Shown: positions 45,381-53,946, numbered from the stretch's first letter. The stretch is 64,000 nucleotides of DNA from Paenibacillus sp. JCM 10914 (GCF_001315105.1 NZ_BAZR01000005.1:206735-270734); one strand, 5' to 3'. Translations and numbers: made by a program. Notes: generated by a model not told the origin, from the letters alone.

Positions 45381-46250
45381 TCAGCTCATAAAGAATCGCT
45401 GTCTATACTTGCGAGGTGAAATTCCTTCCTGCTTGGTGAAGCACGATGTGAAGTAAGCCGCGTGATTGAATCCGACCTCTTCGGCCACCCGACTAACGCT
45501 TAAATCCGTCTGCAATAGTAGCATTTTGGATTGCTCAATCCGATACCGCTGTAAATATTCGACGGGAGAGCAGCCGAATTCCTTCTGCATGCAACGCGCA
45601 ATGTAGACCGGATGAAAATTGACGCGGTACCCGAGATCTTGAACCTTGAACTCCTCACGGTAGTTCTTGCGAATATCGGCTGCTGCTTTTGCTGCACAAG
45701 CGGAGGAAGGAGAAGTTACAGGTGTATCCATGGCAGCCGCTAGATGCTCAATCAGTTCCTGGAACAGCACCTGCTGCCGCCACAGGAACTTGGCCTGATG
45801 TCCATATTGAACGAGGGACGACAAGGTTGCGAGCAATTCGATCGTTTGATCCAGTTGTGGCAGGGTGCCAAAGAGCGGGAGCTTGATTGTAAAATAGTTC
45901 GGTTCCATCGCTTTAAGTTCCAGATGTCCTTCTCTGTTTCGTGATGGCGAGGCTTCGTCAGCACTCCAGTTGGCCGAAGTTTGAAAGTGCAGCCAATAGT
46001 AATCGGTCTCCACCTTGCATTCCTCGGTGGCAAAGTGATGTGTATTCGGGCGGAGAATGAGGAACATGCCAGGTTCAATCTCGTATGCCTTGCCATCCTC
46101 AGTGACACTGAGCCGACCCTTGATTACCACAAGGAGATCGAAGATGCCGATGTTCTTTCGATTGGGGTGACCACTGTGAATCGGTGCGTGGGTAAGCCCG
46201 CTGCTAATGTATTCCGGCAGGGGAGGAACGGTGAAATTCAGGATCGTCAT
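45381..46250 (-). CDS. AraC-family transcriptional regulator with cupin sensor domain
   Basis: The 289-residue regulator has an N-terminal cupin-type sugar-sensing domain (residues ~15-120: GIFDLLVVIKGRLSVTEDGKAYEIEPGMFLILRPNTHH). A C-terminal AraC domain (YRVNFHPVYIARCMQKEFG and VSRVAEEVGFNHAAYFTSCFTKQEG, then SPRKYRQ) follows. GAAAGGGC lies before the ATG. It is divergent from the MATE transporter gene with ~150 bp between the starts and could regulate it; the real target is unknown. Confidence 0.92.
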   Translation of the reverse strand: MTILNFTVPPLPEYISSGLTHAPIHSGHPNRKNIGIFDLLVVIKGRLSVTEDGKAYEIEPGMFLILRPNTHHFATEECKVETDYYWLHFQTSANWSADEASPSRNREGHLELKAMEPNYFTIKLPLFGTLPQLDQTIELLATLSSLVQYGHQAKFLWRQQVLFQELIEHLAAAMDTPVTSPSSACAAKAAADIRKNYREEFKVQDLGYRVNFHPVYIARCMQKEFGCSPVEYLQRYRIEQSKMLLLQTDLSVSRVAEEVGFNHAAYFTSCFTKQEGISPRKYRQRFFMS

Positions 46251-46407
46251 AAGTAAGCCCTTTCTTCTATCGTGAGGTTTAGATATTGATCATTTGCGTT
46301 CCGAAAATGATATTATAACTCCAGTATACCATCTATAATTTGAGAAGGTTGAAGACGGTTTTCCTCAAGCAACGTCTGCGGCCTTGACATCATGGGTGGA
46401 GGTTGGA

Positions 46408-47802
46408 ATGTTGGATAATGTCACGAAGAAATTTACGCTATGGGTGCTGGCGTGGCCCATATTTATTGAGCTGTTCCTGCAATTTCTGCTGGGGGCAGTG
46501 GATACATTAATGGTCAGCCGAATATCCGATGATGCGGTGGCCGTTGTCGGGTTCTCGAATCAGCTGTTTCAGGCGATGACCACGCTCTTTATGACGGTTG
46601 CGAGCGGGGCCGGCATCCTGATTGCTCAGAAGATCGGCTCGAGCAAATCCAAGGATGCACGGACGATTGCGATCATGGCGGTTAGCATAACGACCTTGAT
46701 CGGTTTGGTATGCAGTATCATTCTGTATGTATGGCCAGAACAGATCGCGGCAGCCCTGAAGTTGCCTGCACATCTGCTTCCGATGGCAGGGACCTATATA
46801 TCGATCGTGGGTGGCGGTATGGTGCTGATTGCGATGATGGCCACGATGAGCACCGTGATCCGCAACACTGGTAATACCCGCGCCCCTATGTATGTAGCTA
46901 TCGGGATGAACGTCATTCACGTCATTATGAACTACGGATTCATTTTCGGAGAGTTGGGATTTCCGCAATGGGGATTGATGGGTGTAGCGATTTCCACGGT
47001 TGTCAGCCGTCTGCTTGCCGTTCTGTTGCTGCTGTATATGTTCCTGCGTTCGTTTGAATACAAGATCCGATGGAGAGAGTTTAAGGTGTTTGACCGGCCG
47101 TTGTTCGGAGAAGTGCTGAGAATCGGCTGGCCGCTCGGCATAAATATGTCCTGCTGGGTGTTCTCGCAACTGATTATTTATACCTTCATCGCTACATTGG
47201 GTGCGGCCGAATTGGCCGCTCGAACCTACATGAATACGCTGGAATCCTTCTGCTTCCTGCTCGGCACCTCGATCGCGATGGCAGCGCAGATTCAGATCGC
47301 CCATCTATTCGGTGCCGGACGCACGAAAGAAGCTTACCGCAGCGCCTATCGGGCACTCGGTTACGGTACGATCTACGTTGTGGTCAACGCGTTTATTCTG
47401 TTTGTGTTCGGGAAGCATTTGCTCGGTCTATTCACGCAGGATCAGACGATTATCGCTATCGGCGCTTCGCTGCTGGGCATGAACCTGATTCTACAGCCTG
47501 GCAAAATGCTCAATATGGCGCTCGGGAACTCGCTGAATGCGGTAGGCGATACGAAATTCACCATGTACATCTCGCTCGGCTCGATGTGGCTGGTCGCTAC
47601 GGTATGCTCCTATGTGTTTGGCATTCATATGGGCTGGGGCTTAATCGGCATCTATTCCTGCATGATTGCCGATGAATATCTGCGCGGGGCACTCTCATAC
47701 TTCCGCTGGCGCGGGCAGAAGCATCTGCGTAAAGCGCAGCAGCCGGATCCCGCCGCCGAGATGGCCACAGCGCCAATGGAAGGTGTACCTGCGCAAGCGT
47801 AG
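46408..47802 (+). CDS. MATE-family multidrug/metabolite efflux transporter
   Basis: GTGGAGG five to nine bases upstream selects the ATG of MLDNVTKKFTLWVLAWPIFIELFLQFLLGAVDTLMVSRISDDAVA; a TTG 24 bases earlier has no site. The 464-residue protein has twelve predicted transmembrane helices in two similar halves and the N-lobe pattern typical of MATE proteins, which exchange cations for drugs or metabolites. A terminator follows, so it is transcribed alone. Confidence 0.93.
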   Translation: MLDNVTKKFTLWVLAWPIFIELFLQFLLGAVDTLMVSRISDDAVAVVGFSNQLFQAMTTLFMTVASGAGILIAQKIGSSKSKDARTIAIMAVSITTLIGLVCSIILYVWPEQIAAALKLPAHLLPMAGTYISIVGGGMVLIAMMATMSTVIRNTGNTRAPMYVAIGMNVIHVIMNYGFIFGELGFPQWGLMGVAISTVVSRLLAVLLLLYMFLRSFEYKIRWREFKVFDRPLFGEVLRIGWPLGINMSCWVFSQLIIYTFIATLGAAELAARTYMNTLESFCFLLGTSIAMAAQIQIAHLFGAGRTKEAYRSAYRALGYGTIYVVVNAFILFVFGKHLLGLFTQDQTIIAIGASLLGMNLILQPGKMLNMALGNSLNAVGDTKFTMYISLGSMWLVATVCSYVFGIHMGWGLIGIYSCMIADEYLRGALSYFRWRGQKHLRKAQQPDPAAEMATAPMEGVPAQA

Positions 47803-47822
47803 TCAGGGTTATAATAGAAGAA

Positions 47823-47864
47823 GAAGGATACTTCGGCCGCCTGGCATGGGAGTATCCTTTTTTT
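47823..47864 (+). terminator. intrinsic terminator after the MATE gene
   Basis: AAGGATACT pairs with AGTATCCTT around a 19-base loop and ends in a T run. Confidence 0.88.
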
Positions 47865-47956
47865 GTCATAATAAAAAAATATCGAGAACCGAAAACTTTT
47901 CGCAACCTTGCGCGGGTATTTATAGTGATTGGCCAAGTGAAAGGGGGGAAACACGG

Positions 47957-48499
47957 TTGGTACACGATCTTGTACAACGATTGAAGACAGCATACAGTGA
48001 CGAAACATTCGAAGAGCTTTACCGCTTATATGCCGATCGGGCGATCCGTACGGCGACGGCCGTAACGGGGAGCGCAGCCAGCGCAGCCGATGTGGTCCAG
48101 GAGACTTTCATCCGGGTATACCGCAATTTAGGGTCTTATGATGTAAGCAAGCCGTTCGACCCTTGGTTCAACCGGATTCTCTATAACGAGTGCAACCGGT
48201 ATTTGAAAAAGCATTCCAGGGTGGTGCCTTCGGAGATTTCGGAGGAGCGGGATTTGCCATCGGAGACGGACGTCTATGATTTTGATCGGCATGGCGAAAT
48301 TTACGAGATGGTGCAGCAGCTGGATGATCAGCACCGCATCCCCATCATCCTGAAATACTTGAATGATTTTGCCGAGAAGGATATCGCAGACATCATGGAG
48401 CTAAATGTGAATACGGTGAAATCGCGATTGTTCAAGGCGCGAAAGAAGCTGAAGGAATGGATGTTGCAGAGAAGAGGAGGGAATCGACATGGGACGTGA
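47957..48499 (+). CDS. ECF-type RNA polymerase sigma factor
   Basis: The start is a TTG behind AAAGGGGGG. The 180-residue protein has region 2 (FEELYRLYADRAIRTATAVTGSAASAADVVQETFIRVYRNL) and region 4 (LDDQHRIPIILKYLNDFAEKDIADIMELNVNTVKSRLFKARKKLKEW), the usual two-domain layout. The anti-sigma gene overlaps its end by 11 bp. Upstream, CGCAACCTTGCG about 45-55 bp before the start resembles an ECF -35 element with AAC, hinting at autoregulation. The stress sensed is unknown. Confidence 0.93.
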   Translation: MVHDLVQRLKTAYSDETFEELYRLYADRAIRTATAVTGSAASAADVVQETFIRVYRNLGSYDVSKPFDPWFNRILYNECNRYLKKHSRVVPSEISEERDLPSETDVYDFDRHGEIYEMVQQLDDQHRIPIILKYLNDFAEKDIADIMELNVNTVKSRLFKARKKLKEWMLQRRGGNRHGT

Positions 48500-49298
48500 T
48501 GAGCGTGATCCATTGGATCAAGAGCTGAAGGATAGTTTGAAGAAGGGCACGGACGAAAGCATGGATTATCAAGATGAGATTTGGGCAGCCATTAAGGAAC
48601 GTATTCATAATGAGCCTGCACCGCATACAACGGGGGTAGAAGATATGCAAACATCAAGAAGCAGTCGGAATAGACGGCGTCAACCGAGAAGAAGAGTGGG
48701 AACGTGGGTGGTAGGAACCGCAGCAGCGGCCATTATCGTTTTAGGGTTTAGCTTTCAGACTGCCCCCGTGCAGGCGATGATCGATCAGGTGAAGGAATGG
48801 TTTGCGCCTCAGAAGACGGTGGAGCAGGAACTGGAGGGCATGCCGGAGACGAGCGAGGATTCCTTGCAGGAAGGTGCCGATTACGTTATTTATATTGACG
48901 AGAGTCGCTTCCAGATGGTGAAGGGTGAGGGTGTAGACCGGATTGAATTAAAGGAGAAGCCAGAAGGTGATCTTTATCCGGAAGTGTTCATGGAAATCTC
49001 CCAAGTTAGCGTTGACCCGGCCACAGCCGCCAAGCAGGTTGAGGGCGAACTGAAGGATTACACGGTGACGCAAATGGAGCAGGTGCAGGAACCGATCCAA
49101 GGCTGGAGCGTGCACGCACTGGGTGGAACCGGCGGCAAGGAATGGGACGATCCGGTGCTGCAGTATTATGTCATGGATAACGGTCAAGGCGGAAGCTTTG
49201 TGGTGAAGCAGCAATATTTCCTGGAAGCTTCCGAAGGGTTCGGTGCCCGGTTCCATAACATGATGAAAGAGTTCCACATTACGACAGACATGAACTAA
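48489..49298 (+). CDS. membrane anti-sigma factor
   Basis: The first ~60 residues are a charged cytoplasmic segment (DQELKDSLKKGTDESMDYQDEIWAAIKERIHN) suited to holding the sigma factor. A basic stop-transfer stretch (RRRQPRRR) and one transmembrane helix (GTWVVGTAAAAIIVLGFSF, ~70-90) follow, then an extracytoplasmic domain of ~175 residues resembling the DUF4367 group. Overlap with the sigma gene and this topology make the role as its regulator likely. Regulated proteolysis or unbinding would release the sigma factor. Confidence 0.85.
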   Translation: MGRDERDPLDQELKDSLKKGTDESMDYQDEIWAAIKERIHNEPAPHTTGVEDMQTSRSSRNRRRQPRRRVGTWVVGTAAAAIIVLGFSFQTAPVQAMIDQVKEWFAPQKTVEQELEGMPETSEDSLQEGADYVIYIDESRFQMVKGEGVDRIELKEKPEGDLYPEVFMEISQVSVDPATAAKQVEGELKDYTVTQMEQVQEPIQGWSVHALGGTGGKEWDDPVLQYYVMDNGQGGSFVVKQQYFLEASEGFGARFHNMMKEFHITTDMN

Positions 49299-49333
49299 AT
49301 GATGATAGAGAGATTCGTCAGAGGGAGATGTGA

Positions 49334-49918
49334 GTGAAGATGAAGAGGCGACAAGGTATCGCATTAACCGTTGTGTTGACGGCCATGATTATTGGGGGAT
49401 GCAGCAATCCGGAAGCGGCGCCCTCTGAATTGGAGGGAGGGAGCAATTCGATTCAAGGTTTGCAGTTATCACATGCGCAATCAGCTGAGGAGCGAGGAAC
49501 GGAAATGCAGCGCAATGAAGGTACAGATGAAGAGAAGCAGGCTGACAGCAGCGAGCCGAACACAACGGCTCAAGAGCAGGATGATGTTGCAGCTTCGCTG
49601 AAAGGCATGTCCATATTGGGCAAGACGATGGCACAGGTGCAAGACCAGTTGGGTACGGCAGATGCATTCTCCAGAGCCGCTTCCTTCACGACATGGCAGT
49701 ATGACTACGTGAGCGGGAATTACGAGTATAACGAACAGGTAGTCTCTGTCGATGTTACGGGTCTTTACAATGGACAGATGGCGGCCCAACTGATGGTGAC
49801 ATTCAATGAGAGCCAGACGGTTGATTCCTATACGGTTTATTATGCCGATGAGGATGGAGAGATCATCGAGTATCGCTTGTCGGCAGATGGTGTGACGGAA
49901 GGTTCAGCGAAGGACTAG
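49334..49918 (+). CDS. small lipoprotein of unknown function, probably in the ECF operon
   Basis: A GTG behind GAGGGAG opens MKMKRRQGIALTVVLTAMIIGGCSNPE, a lipoprotein signal with lipobox IGGC. A low-complexity, Glu/Gln/Ser-rich linker (~25-85) follows, then a compact C-terminal domain (SILGKTMAQVQDQLGTADAFSRAASFTTWQYDYVSGNYEYNEQVVSVDVTG). It looks like a small beta-lactamase-inhibitor-protein/SmpA-type fold, but this is only an impression. It lies 35 bp after the anti-sigma gene and may be part of the envelope-stress output or sensing. Confidence 0.8.
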   Translation: MKMKRRQGIALTVVLTAMIIGGCSNPEAAPSELEGGSNSIQGLQLSHAQSAEERGTEMQRNEGTDEEKQADSSEPNTTAQEQDDVAASLKGMSILGKTMAQVQDQLGTADAFSRAASFTTWQYDYVSGNYEYNEQVVSVDVTGLYNGQMAAQLMVTFNESQTVDSYTVYYADEDGEIIEYRLSADGVTEGSAKD

Positions 49919-49975
49919 GCCGATCGGGGTGGCATTGATTATTGCTGAACTGCTGCATGCTAATAATCCTATATA

Positions 49976-50006
49976 GTAAGTAATGAGTAAGTAATGAGTA
50001 AGTAAG
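49976..50006 (+). repeat. 11-bp tandem repeat
   Basis: GTAAGTAATGA occurs twice in a row, followed by GTAAGTAAG, just before the terminator of the lipoprotein gene. This is a simple slippage-prone repeat. Confidence 0.9.
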
Positions 50007-50039
50007 GCAGGCGCTCTGATCGGGGTGTCTGCTTTTTTC
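50007..50039 (+). terminator. intrinsic terminator of the sigma/anti-sigma/lipoprotein operon
   Basis: GCAGGCGC pairs with GGTGTCTGC (G-U pairs and one bulge), followed by six T. Confidence 0.7.
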
Positions 50040-50217
50040 TTGTTTTATACATAACTTGATATGTTAAATAATATAACATAATATTGCGTTCGATATGAAT
50101 AAGACATTGCTTATTTTTTTGGGTTTAATATTTTTAAAGAGCTAAAAAAGTTCGAAAATAGTATAAAACTTATCTTTTTCTCTAGTTGTAAACGCTTAAT
50201 CTATGTTCTTTATCATT

Positions 50218-50234
50218 TGTCATATAACTTAACA
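50218..50234. promoter_or_regulatory. TnrA/GlnR-type box upstream of asparaginase
   Basis: TGTCATATAACTTAACA fits the nitrogen-regulator consensus TGTNAN7TNACA at every defined base. The position, ~85 bp before the asparaginase start, suits activation by TnrA under nitrogen limitation, as known for ansZ of Bacillus subtilis. Confidence 0.75.
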
Positions 50235-50269
50235 ATAAATAGAATGAATGTATCGGATACATATTTATT

Positions 50270-50286
50270 GGTCATATAACCTAACA
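50270..50286. promoter_or_regulatory. second TnrA/GlnR-type box upstream of asparaginase
   Basis: GGTCATATAACCTAACA differs from the consensus only at its first base and repeats the first box 52 bp downstream, about five helical turns away. It lies just before the ribosome site, where a bound GlnR could repress. Confidence 0.6.
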
Positions 50287-50301
50287 TCAAGGGAGAGTGC
50301 T

Positions 50302-51525
50302 ATGATGAAGAAACTGCAATCAAAACGTCCACTAGCTGTTTGGAGCACGGCGGCACTAACGGCATTAGCCATTTCATTATCCCCTCTGGGTACTTATGCT
50401 GCGCAAGCTGCTACGGTGACCGAGGTGAAGGGGACGGTGAGTACGCCAGCACCTGTTCAGGCGCCCGCTGCACCCGGAAGAAACACAACGATTCCCCCGC
50501 TGTCGACAGCAGCCAAGATTTCGGCGAAACCGAATGTGCTTGTTGTGGCTACAGGTGGAACGATGGCGGGTCAATCGACGGATGAGACGAGCTTTCAGTC
50601 TTATCGTGCCGGTACGCTGAAGATTGAGGACATGGTGTCCGAGCTTCCGAACACGGACAAGATTGCAGACATTAGCACGCTTCAATTTGGCAACTCTGGA
50701 TCGAGTGCTTACACGATGGCCGATCTGTATGATCTCTCCCTGACGGTAGATGAGGCGCTAAAGGTCTATGACAGCGTAGTCGTAACGACCGGAACGGATA
50801 CGATGGAAGAGATTGCGTACTTCCTCGACCTGACGGTGCAAAGCGATAAGCCGGTGGTCATTACCGGATCCATGAGACCTTGGACCGTGATCGGTTCCGA
50901 TGCTCAGGCGAATCTGTACAATGCTATCAAGCTGGCTGGCAGCGGACGCACCTCATCGTTTGGGACGGTGCTGATGCTGAATGACACCATTCATCTGGCA
51001 CGCGGCGTGTCGAAGACAAACGATTATCGTATGGATACGTTTGAGACGCCGATGCTGGGAGCCGTAGGTTATATCGACGATCAGAACATTCGTGTATATC
51101 GCGCGCCACTGCGTGCCATGAAGCCCGAAGGTGAAGGTAAACCGGTATTCGATCTGAGCACCATCTCCAAGGAGGATCTGGCCAAGGTTGAAATCGCCGT
51201 CTCCTATCAGGAAGCAGGTCCAGGTGCGATCAAGGGCTTTGTGTCCGCGGGAGCTAAAGGTATTGTTACTTCCGGTACGGGTGCAGGCGGGATCTCCCGA
51301 GCGATGAGTGCTGAGCGCAAGGAAGCGATTGAGAAGGGCATCGTCTTCGTAACCACGACCCGTACCGGCTCCGGCAGCGTGTACAGCGGTGGTGAAGGCA
51401 TTATTGCCGGCGATAACCTGAGCCCGCAGCAAGCACGTATTCTGCTGCTGTTGTCACTGTCCTTTACGAAGGATTTTGACACTATCAAAGGATGGTTCGA
51501 TACTTACGGAACCCCGCAAGTGTGA
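50302..51525 (+). CDS. ansZ: secreted L-asparaginase, type II (AnsZ-like)
   Basis: GGGAGAG seven to nine bases upstream gives MMKKLQSKRPLAVW. Residues 1-36 are a signal peptide (AALTALAISLSPLGTYAAQA), followed by a Pro/Ala-rich spacer. The enzyme, which hydrolyses L-asparagine to aspartate and ammonia, shows both catalytic threonine motifs (VVATGGTMAG and VVTTGTDTMEEIAYFLDLT), VITGSMRPW and GIVTSGTGAGG. The length of 407 residues fits exported asparaginases of Bacillus. Two TnrA/GlnR-type boxes upstream suggest induction during nitrogen shortage. Confidence 0.95.
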   Translation: MMKKLQSKRPLAVWSTAALTALAISLSPLGTYAAQAATVTEVKGTVSTPAPVQAPAAPGRNTTIPPLSTAAKISAKPNVLVVATGGTMAGQSTDETSFQSYRAGTLKIEDMVSELPNTDKIADISTLQFGNSGSSAYTMADLYDLSLTVDEALKVYDSVVVTTGTDTMEEIAYFLDLTVQSDKPVVITGSMRPWTVIGSDAQANLYNAIKLAGSGRTSSFGTVLMLNDTIHLARGVSKTNDYRMDTFETPMLGAVGYIDDQNIRVYRAPLRAMKPEGEGKPVFDLSTISKEDLAKVEIAVSYQEAGPGAIKGFVSAGAKGIVTSGTGAGGISRAMSAERKEAIEKGIVFVTTTRTGSGSVYSGGEGIIAGDNLSPQQARILLLLSLSFTKDFDTIKGWFDTYGTPQV

Positions 51526-51594
51526 TTGCTCGTGTTTACTGAAGTTTGCGGTCTGTACTCCTACTGAACGAATGAAGTTCCTTCCTCCAATTTG

Positions 51595-51624
51595 CCGCCA
51601 GGGATTCCCTGGTGGTCTTTTTTT
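51595..51624 (+). terminator. intrinsic terminator after asparaginase
   Basis: CCGCCAGGGA pairs with TCCCTGGTGG with almost no loop and is followed by TCTTTTTTT. Confidence 0.9.
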
Positions 51625-51768
51625 GTGGGAACGATAGAAATAGGTGTCGGGCTGGTTGGCGGACTCCAGGTACGTTATTCGGAGGAGAAACGGGGAAATC
51701 GGGAGTTCGGCGGACCCTTGATCCCTTATGTGTGAACATAATGGGGTTTTAAGCGGGGGGTTGATGAA

Positions 51769-51862
51769 ATAACGGATCCTCTGTCCGTCCAGCGCCGGAA
51801 TATGGCCTCAAGCGGGACAATAGCGGATCTGGTGTCCGAATAGCGGAAATAGACAGCGGAGA
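51769..51862. repeat. REP-like intergenic element, two related units
   Basis: ATAACGGATCCTCTGTCCG and ATAGCGGATCTGGTGTCCG (15 of 19 bases the same) lie about 51 bp apart. Each has the form ATARCGGAT...TGTCCG, with CGGA/TCCG able to pair, and further AAGCGGG and ATAGCGGAAATAG pieces lie around them. The rest of the 51525-51943 gap has no supported gene. Confidence 0.5.
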
Positions 51863-51888
51863 ACATTTGTTAATTCCGAATTTCACCC

Positions 51889-51919
51889 TTGACTCTGACC
51901 TAAGGTCAGAGTTTATGGT
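51889..51919 (+). promoter_or_regulatory. MerR-type promoter with operator in a 19-bp spacer
   Basis: TTGACT and TATGGT are 19 bp apart, and the spacer holds a dyad with ten-base arms ACTCTGACCT and AGGTCAGAGT separated by one base (51892-51912). This over-long spacer with a palindrome is the hallmark of promoters untwisted by MerR-family activators, here probably by the protein encoded next. Confidence 0.88.
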
Positions 51920-51942
51920 GTTGATATAGGAGGTGAATGGAG

Positions 51943-52677
51943 TTGCTGACGGTGAAGCAAGTTGCGAATTTGACGGGGATCACGATCAAGACGCTGCATC
52001 ATTATCATAAGATCGGCTTGCTAGAGCCGAGTGAGGTGACGGAAGCGGGATATCGCTTGTACGGCAAGAAGGAATTGGAGAAGCTGCAGCATATTTTGTT
52101 CTACCGGGAATTGGATTTCTCCTTGGAGGATATTCAGCGATTGCTGGCTAAGCGAAAAGAACGCTGCCAGGTGTTGATGGAACAAAAGTTACTGATGGAG
52201 CAAAAGCGGGAACGCATCGATTCTGTATTAGGCACGATTACCGAAACGATTAATTTTGAGGAGCGTGGTCAAGCAATGGATGAGCGACAAATGTTTGAAG
52301 GCTTGAACAAGGAACAGTGGCGGGAGCAGTTGCAGGAACAGAATGAATATTTACAGGATCAGTACCAATATGAAATCCCGACGGATGATCTGAACCCCGC
52401 GGATATGGAAGCGTCGGCCAAGGAATCGCAGGAGTTCATGAGCAAATTGGCGTACGCCTTACAATCCGGATGGAGCGTTGATGATGAGCGGGTCAAGCAG
52501 CTCCTGTCGCATCATATTGGCTATATTAATGACAATATCATGGCGCTGGATGCGAAAGGGTTTGTGGAATCCGCCTGGTTTTTCGTTACGGATGATTTCC
52601 ATAAAAACATGCTGGAGCAGCAGCAAACCGGCTTGAGTTATTATCTATACGCTTCCGCTGTCAACTACGCTCAGTAG
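51943..52677 (+). CDS. MerR-family regulator with TipAS-like drug-binding domain
   Basis: AGGAGG fits a TTG start (MLTVKQVANLTG) nine bases on; an ATG six bases earlier is too close. The N-terminal winged helix and coiled coil (TVKQVANLTGITIKTLHHYHKIGLLEPSEVTEAGYRLYGKKELEKLQ...) are typical MerR. The C-terminal ~120 residues (SKLAYALQSGWSVDDERVKQLLSHHIGYINDNIMALDAKGFVESAWFFVTDDFHKNM) match the TipAS globin-like antibiotic-binding domain. It probably autoregulates through the dyad in its own promoter; no drug pump is adjacent. Confidence 0.9.
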   Translation: MLTVKQVANLTGITIKTLHHYHKIGLLEPSEVTEAGYRLYGKKELEKLQHILFYRELDFSLEDIQRLLAKRKERCQVLMEQKLLMEQKRERIDSVLGTITETINFEERGQAMDERQMFEGLNKEQWREQLQEQNEYLQDQYQYEIPTDDLNPADMEASAKESQEFMSKLAYALQSGWSVDDERVKQLLSHHIGYINDNIMALDAKGFVESAWFFVTDDFHKNMLEQQQTGLSYYLYASAVNYAQ

Positions 52678-52696
52678 AATAGGCGGGGGTGGATTG

Positions 52697-52737
52697 GAAG
52701 ACCTTGGGGCAATGGCACCCAGGGTCTTCTTGCTTTC
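52697..52737 (+). terminator. intrinsic terminator after the MerR gene
   Basis: GAAGACCTTGGGG pairs with CACCCAGGGTCTTC (one mismatch), followed by a T-rich TTGCTTTCTG. Confidence 0.75.
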
Positions 52738-52828
52738 TGTTAATCGATTGGAATTGTTCAATGAGCGCGATATCGAGTTCAAACGGCTTTCTGTATTGCT
52801 TTCTATGTCAGCTATTTGTATACTTTAA

Positions 52829-52848
52829 TATAGTAAACGATTACTATA
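52829..52848. promoter_or_regulatory. LacI-family operator before the regulator gene
   Basis: TATAGTAAACGATTACTATA is palindromic at 18 of 20 positions with the central CG typical of LacI-family sites. It ends 13 bp before the lacI-type start codon, suiting autorepression. The half GATTACTATA recurs at the operon promoter downstream. Confidence 0.75.
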
Positions 52849-52861
52849 AGCGAGGGATCCT

Positions 52862-53902
52862 ATGAAGAAACCGACCACGATACACGATATAGCGAAGATG
52901 GCCAACGTTTCTTCGGCGACCGTATCACGCGTGCTCAGCAACAGCAGCTATCCCGTCAGCAAGGAGCTGAAGGAGCGGATTCAGCGCATTGCGAAGGAGT
53001 CCAATTATATTCCGAACATGCTGGGCAAACAGCTCAAGAAGAACAGCAGCAACACCATTGGTGTCATTATCCCTTCGATCGTGAATCCGTTCTATTCTTC
53101 CGTTATTTTCGGCATTGAGGAAGTAGCAAGGCAGAACAGCTTCACGGTGATTGTGTGCAACTCGCTCCAAGATCCGGCGCTGGAGGACGAATACTTGCGG
53201 ACGATCATGGAGAAGCAGGTCAAGGGCTTGATCATTTCCTCGATTTCCAAGGACAAGAGCCAGCTCACCCAATTGATGCAGCTCGGGCTGAACGTGATTG
53301 CGATTGACCAGAAGATCGAAGAAGATAACATTAATCAGATCGAATTCGATTATCATAAAGCCGGTTATATGGCCACGAAGCATCTTCAGGAGAAAGGACA
53401 TGAGCATATCGGGTACGTCACATCGAAGATGGATCGCCCGAGCCGTCGCAGCATCCACCAAGGTTATATGTCAGCTATGAAGGACGCAAGCCTGAAGCCG
53501 CTGGTCGTCGAATCGCACACCGAAGAGGTGTATAACGCAATCACGGAATTCGATACAGGCAAACAGCTCACCCGTAAGCTGCTACAGCAGTCGCCGCGGC
53601 CAACGGCGATTTTTGCATGCAATGACATGATGGCCTTCGGCGTTATTAACGAATTGTCGGAGCAGCATATCGCGGTACCGCAGGAGATATCGGTGATGGG
53701 CTTCGATGGCATCGACGTTGGGCAGATGATTCATCCGCCGCTCACGACGATCAAGCAGCCGGATTACGAGATGGGGAAGATGGCCTGCAAAATGCTGCTT
53801 GACATGATGAACGGCGAGGATGGTCCAATGTTTGACGTCATGCTGCAGCCGAAGTTGTTGGAGCGCCAATCGATCCGGGATATCCGGAGTGCGATAGAAT
53901 AA
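52862..53902 (+). CDS. LacI-family transcriptional repressor
   Basis: The 346-residue regulator has an N-terminal helix-turn-helix and hinge (TTIHDIAKMANVSSATVSRVLSNSSYPVSKELKERI...NYIPNMLGKQLKKNSSNTIG) and a periplasmic-binding-like core (IGVIIPSIVNPFYSSVIFGIEE..., VMGFDGIDVGQMIHPPLTTIKQP). GCGAGGG precedes the ATG. It lies 330 bp upstream of the amino-sugar operon, whose promoter region shares its operator half-site, so it most likely controls that operon and itself. The inducer is unknown. Confidence 0.94.
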   Translation: MKKPTTIHDIAKMANVSSATVSRVLSNSSYPVSKELKERIQRIAKESNYIPNMLGKQLKKNSSNTIGVIIPSIVNPFYSSVIFGIEEVARQNSFTVIVCNSLQDPALEDEYLRTIMEKQVKGLIISSISKDKSQLTQLMQLGLNVIAIDQKIEEDNINQIEFDYHKAGYMATKHLQEKGHEHIGYVTSKMDRPSRRSIHQGYMSAMKDASLKPLVVESHTEEVYNAITEFDTGKQLTRKLLQQSPRPTAIFACNDMMAFGVINELSEQHIAVPQEISVMGFDGIDVGQMIHPPLTTIKQPDYEMGKMACKMLLDMMNGEDGPMFDVMLQPKLLERQSIRDIRSAIE

Positions 53903-53916
53903 AATGGTTTCGATAA

Positions 53917-53946
53917 GTAGCCTGAGCGTATGCTGAGGCTATTTTT
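53917..53946 (+). terminator. intrinsic terminator after the LacI gene
   Basis: TAGCCT/AGGCTA with inner pairing, followed by TTTTT. Confidence 0.75.

Noticed and set aside
45216..45419. Plus-strand frame of 67 codons across the Fur-type box
   Set aside because: No ribosome site, and it runs through the operator and promoter into the antisense of the AraC gene.
46507..47304. Minus-strand open frame inside the MATE gene
   Set aside because: Shadow of the membrane protein gene: the His/Gln/Arg-rich translation is typical of antisense transmembrane codons.
50187..50200. TGTAAACGCTTAAT before asparaginase, cre-like
   Set aside because: The last two defined bases of the CcpA consensus (CA) are missing, and nitrogen boxes explain the region better.
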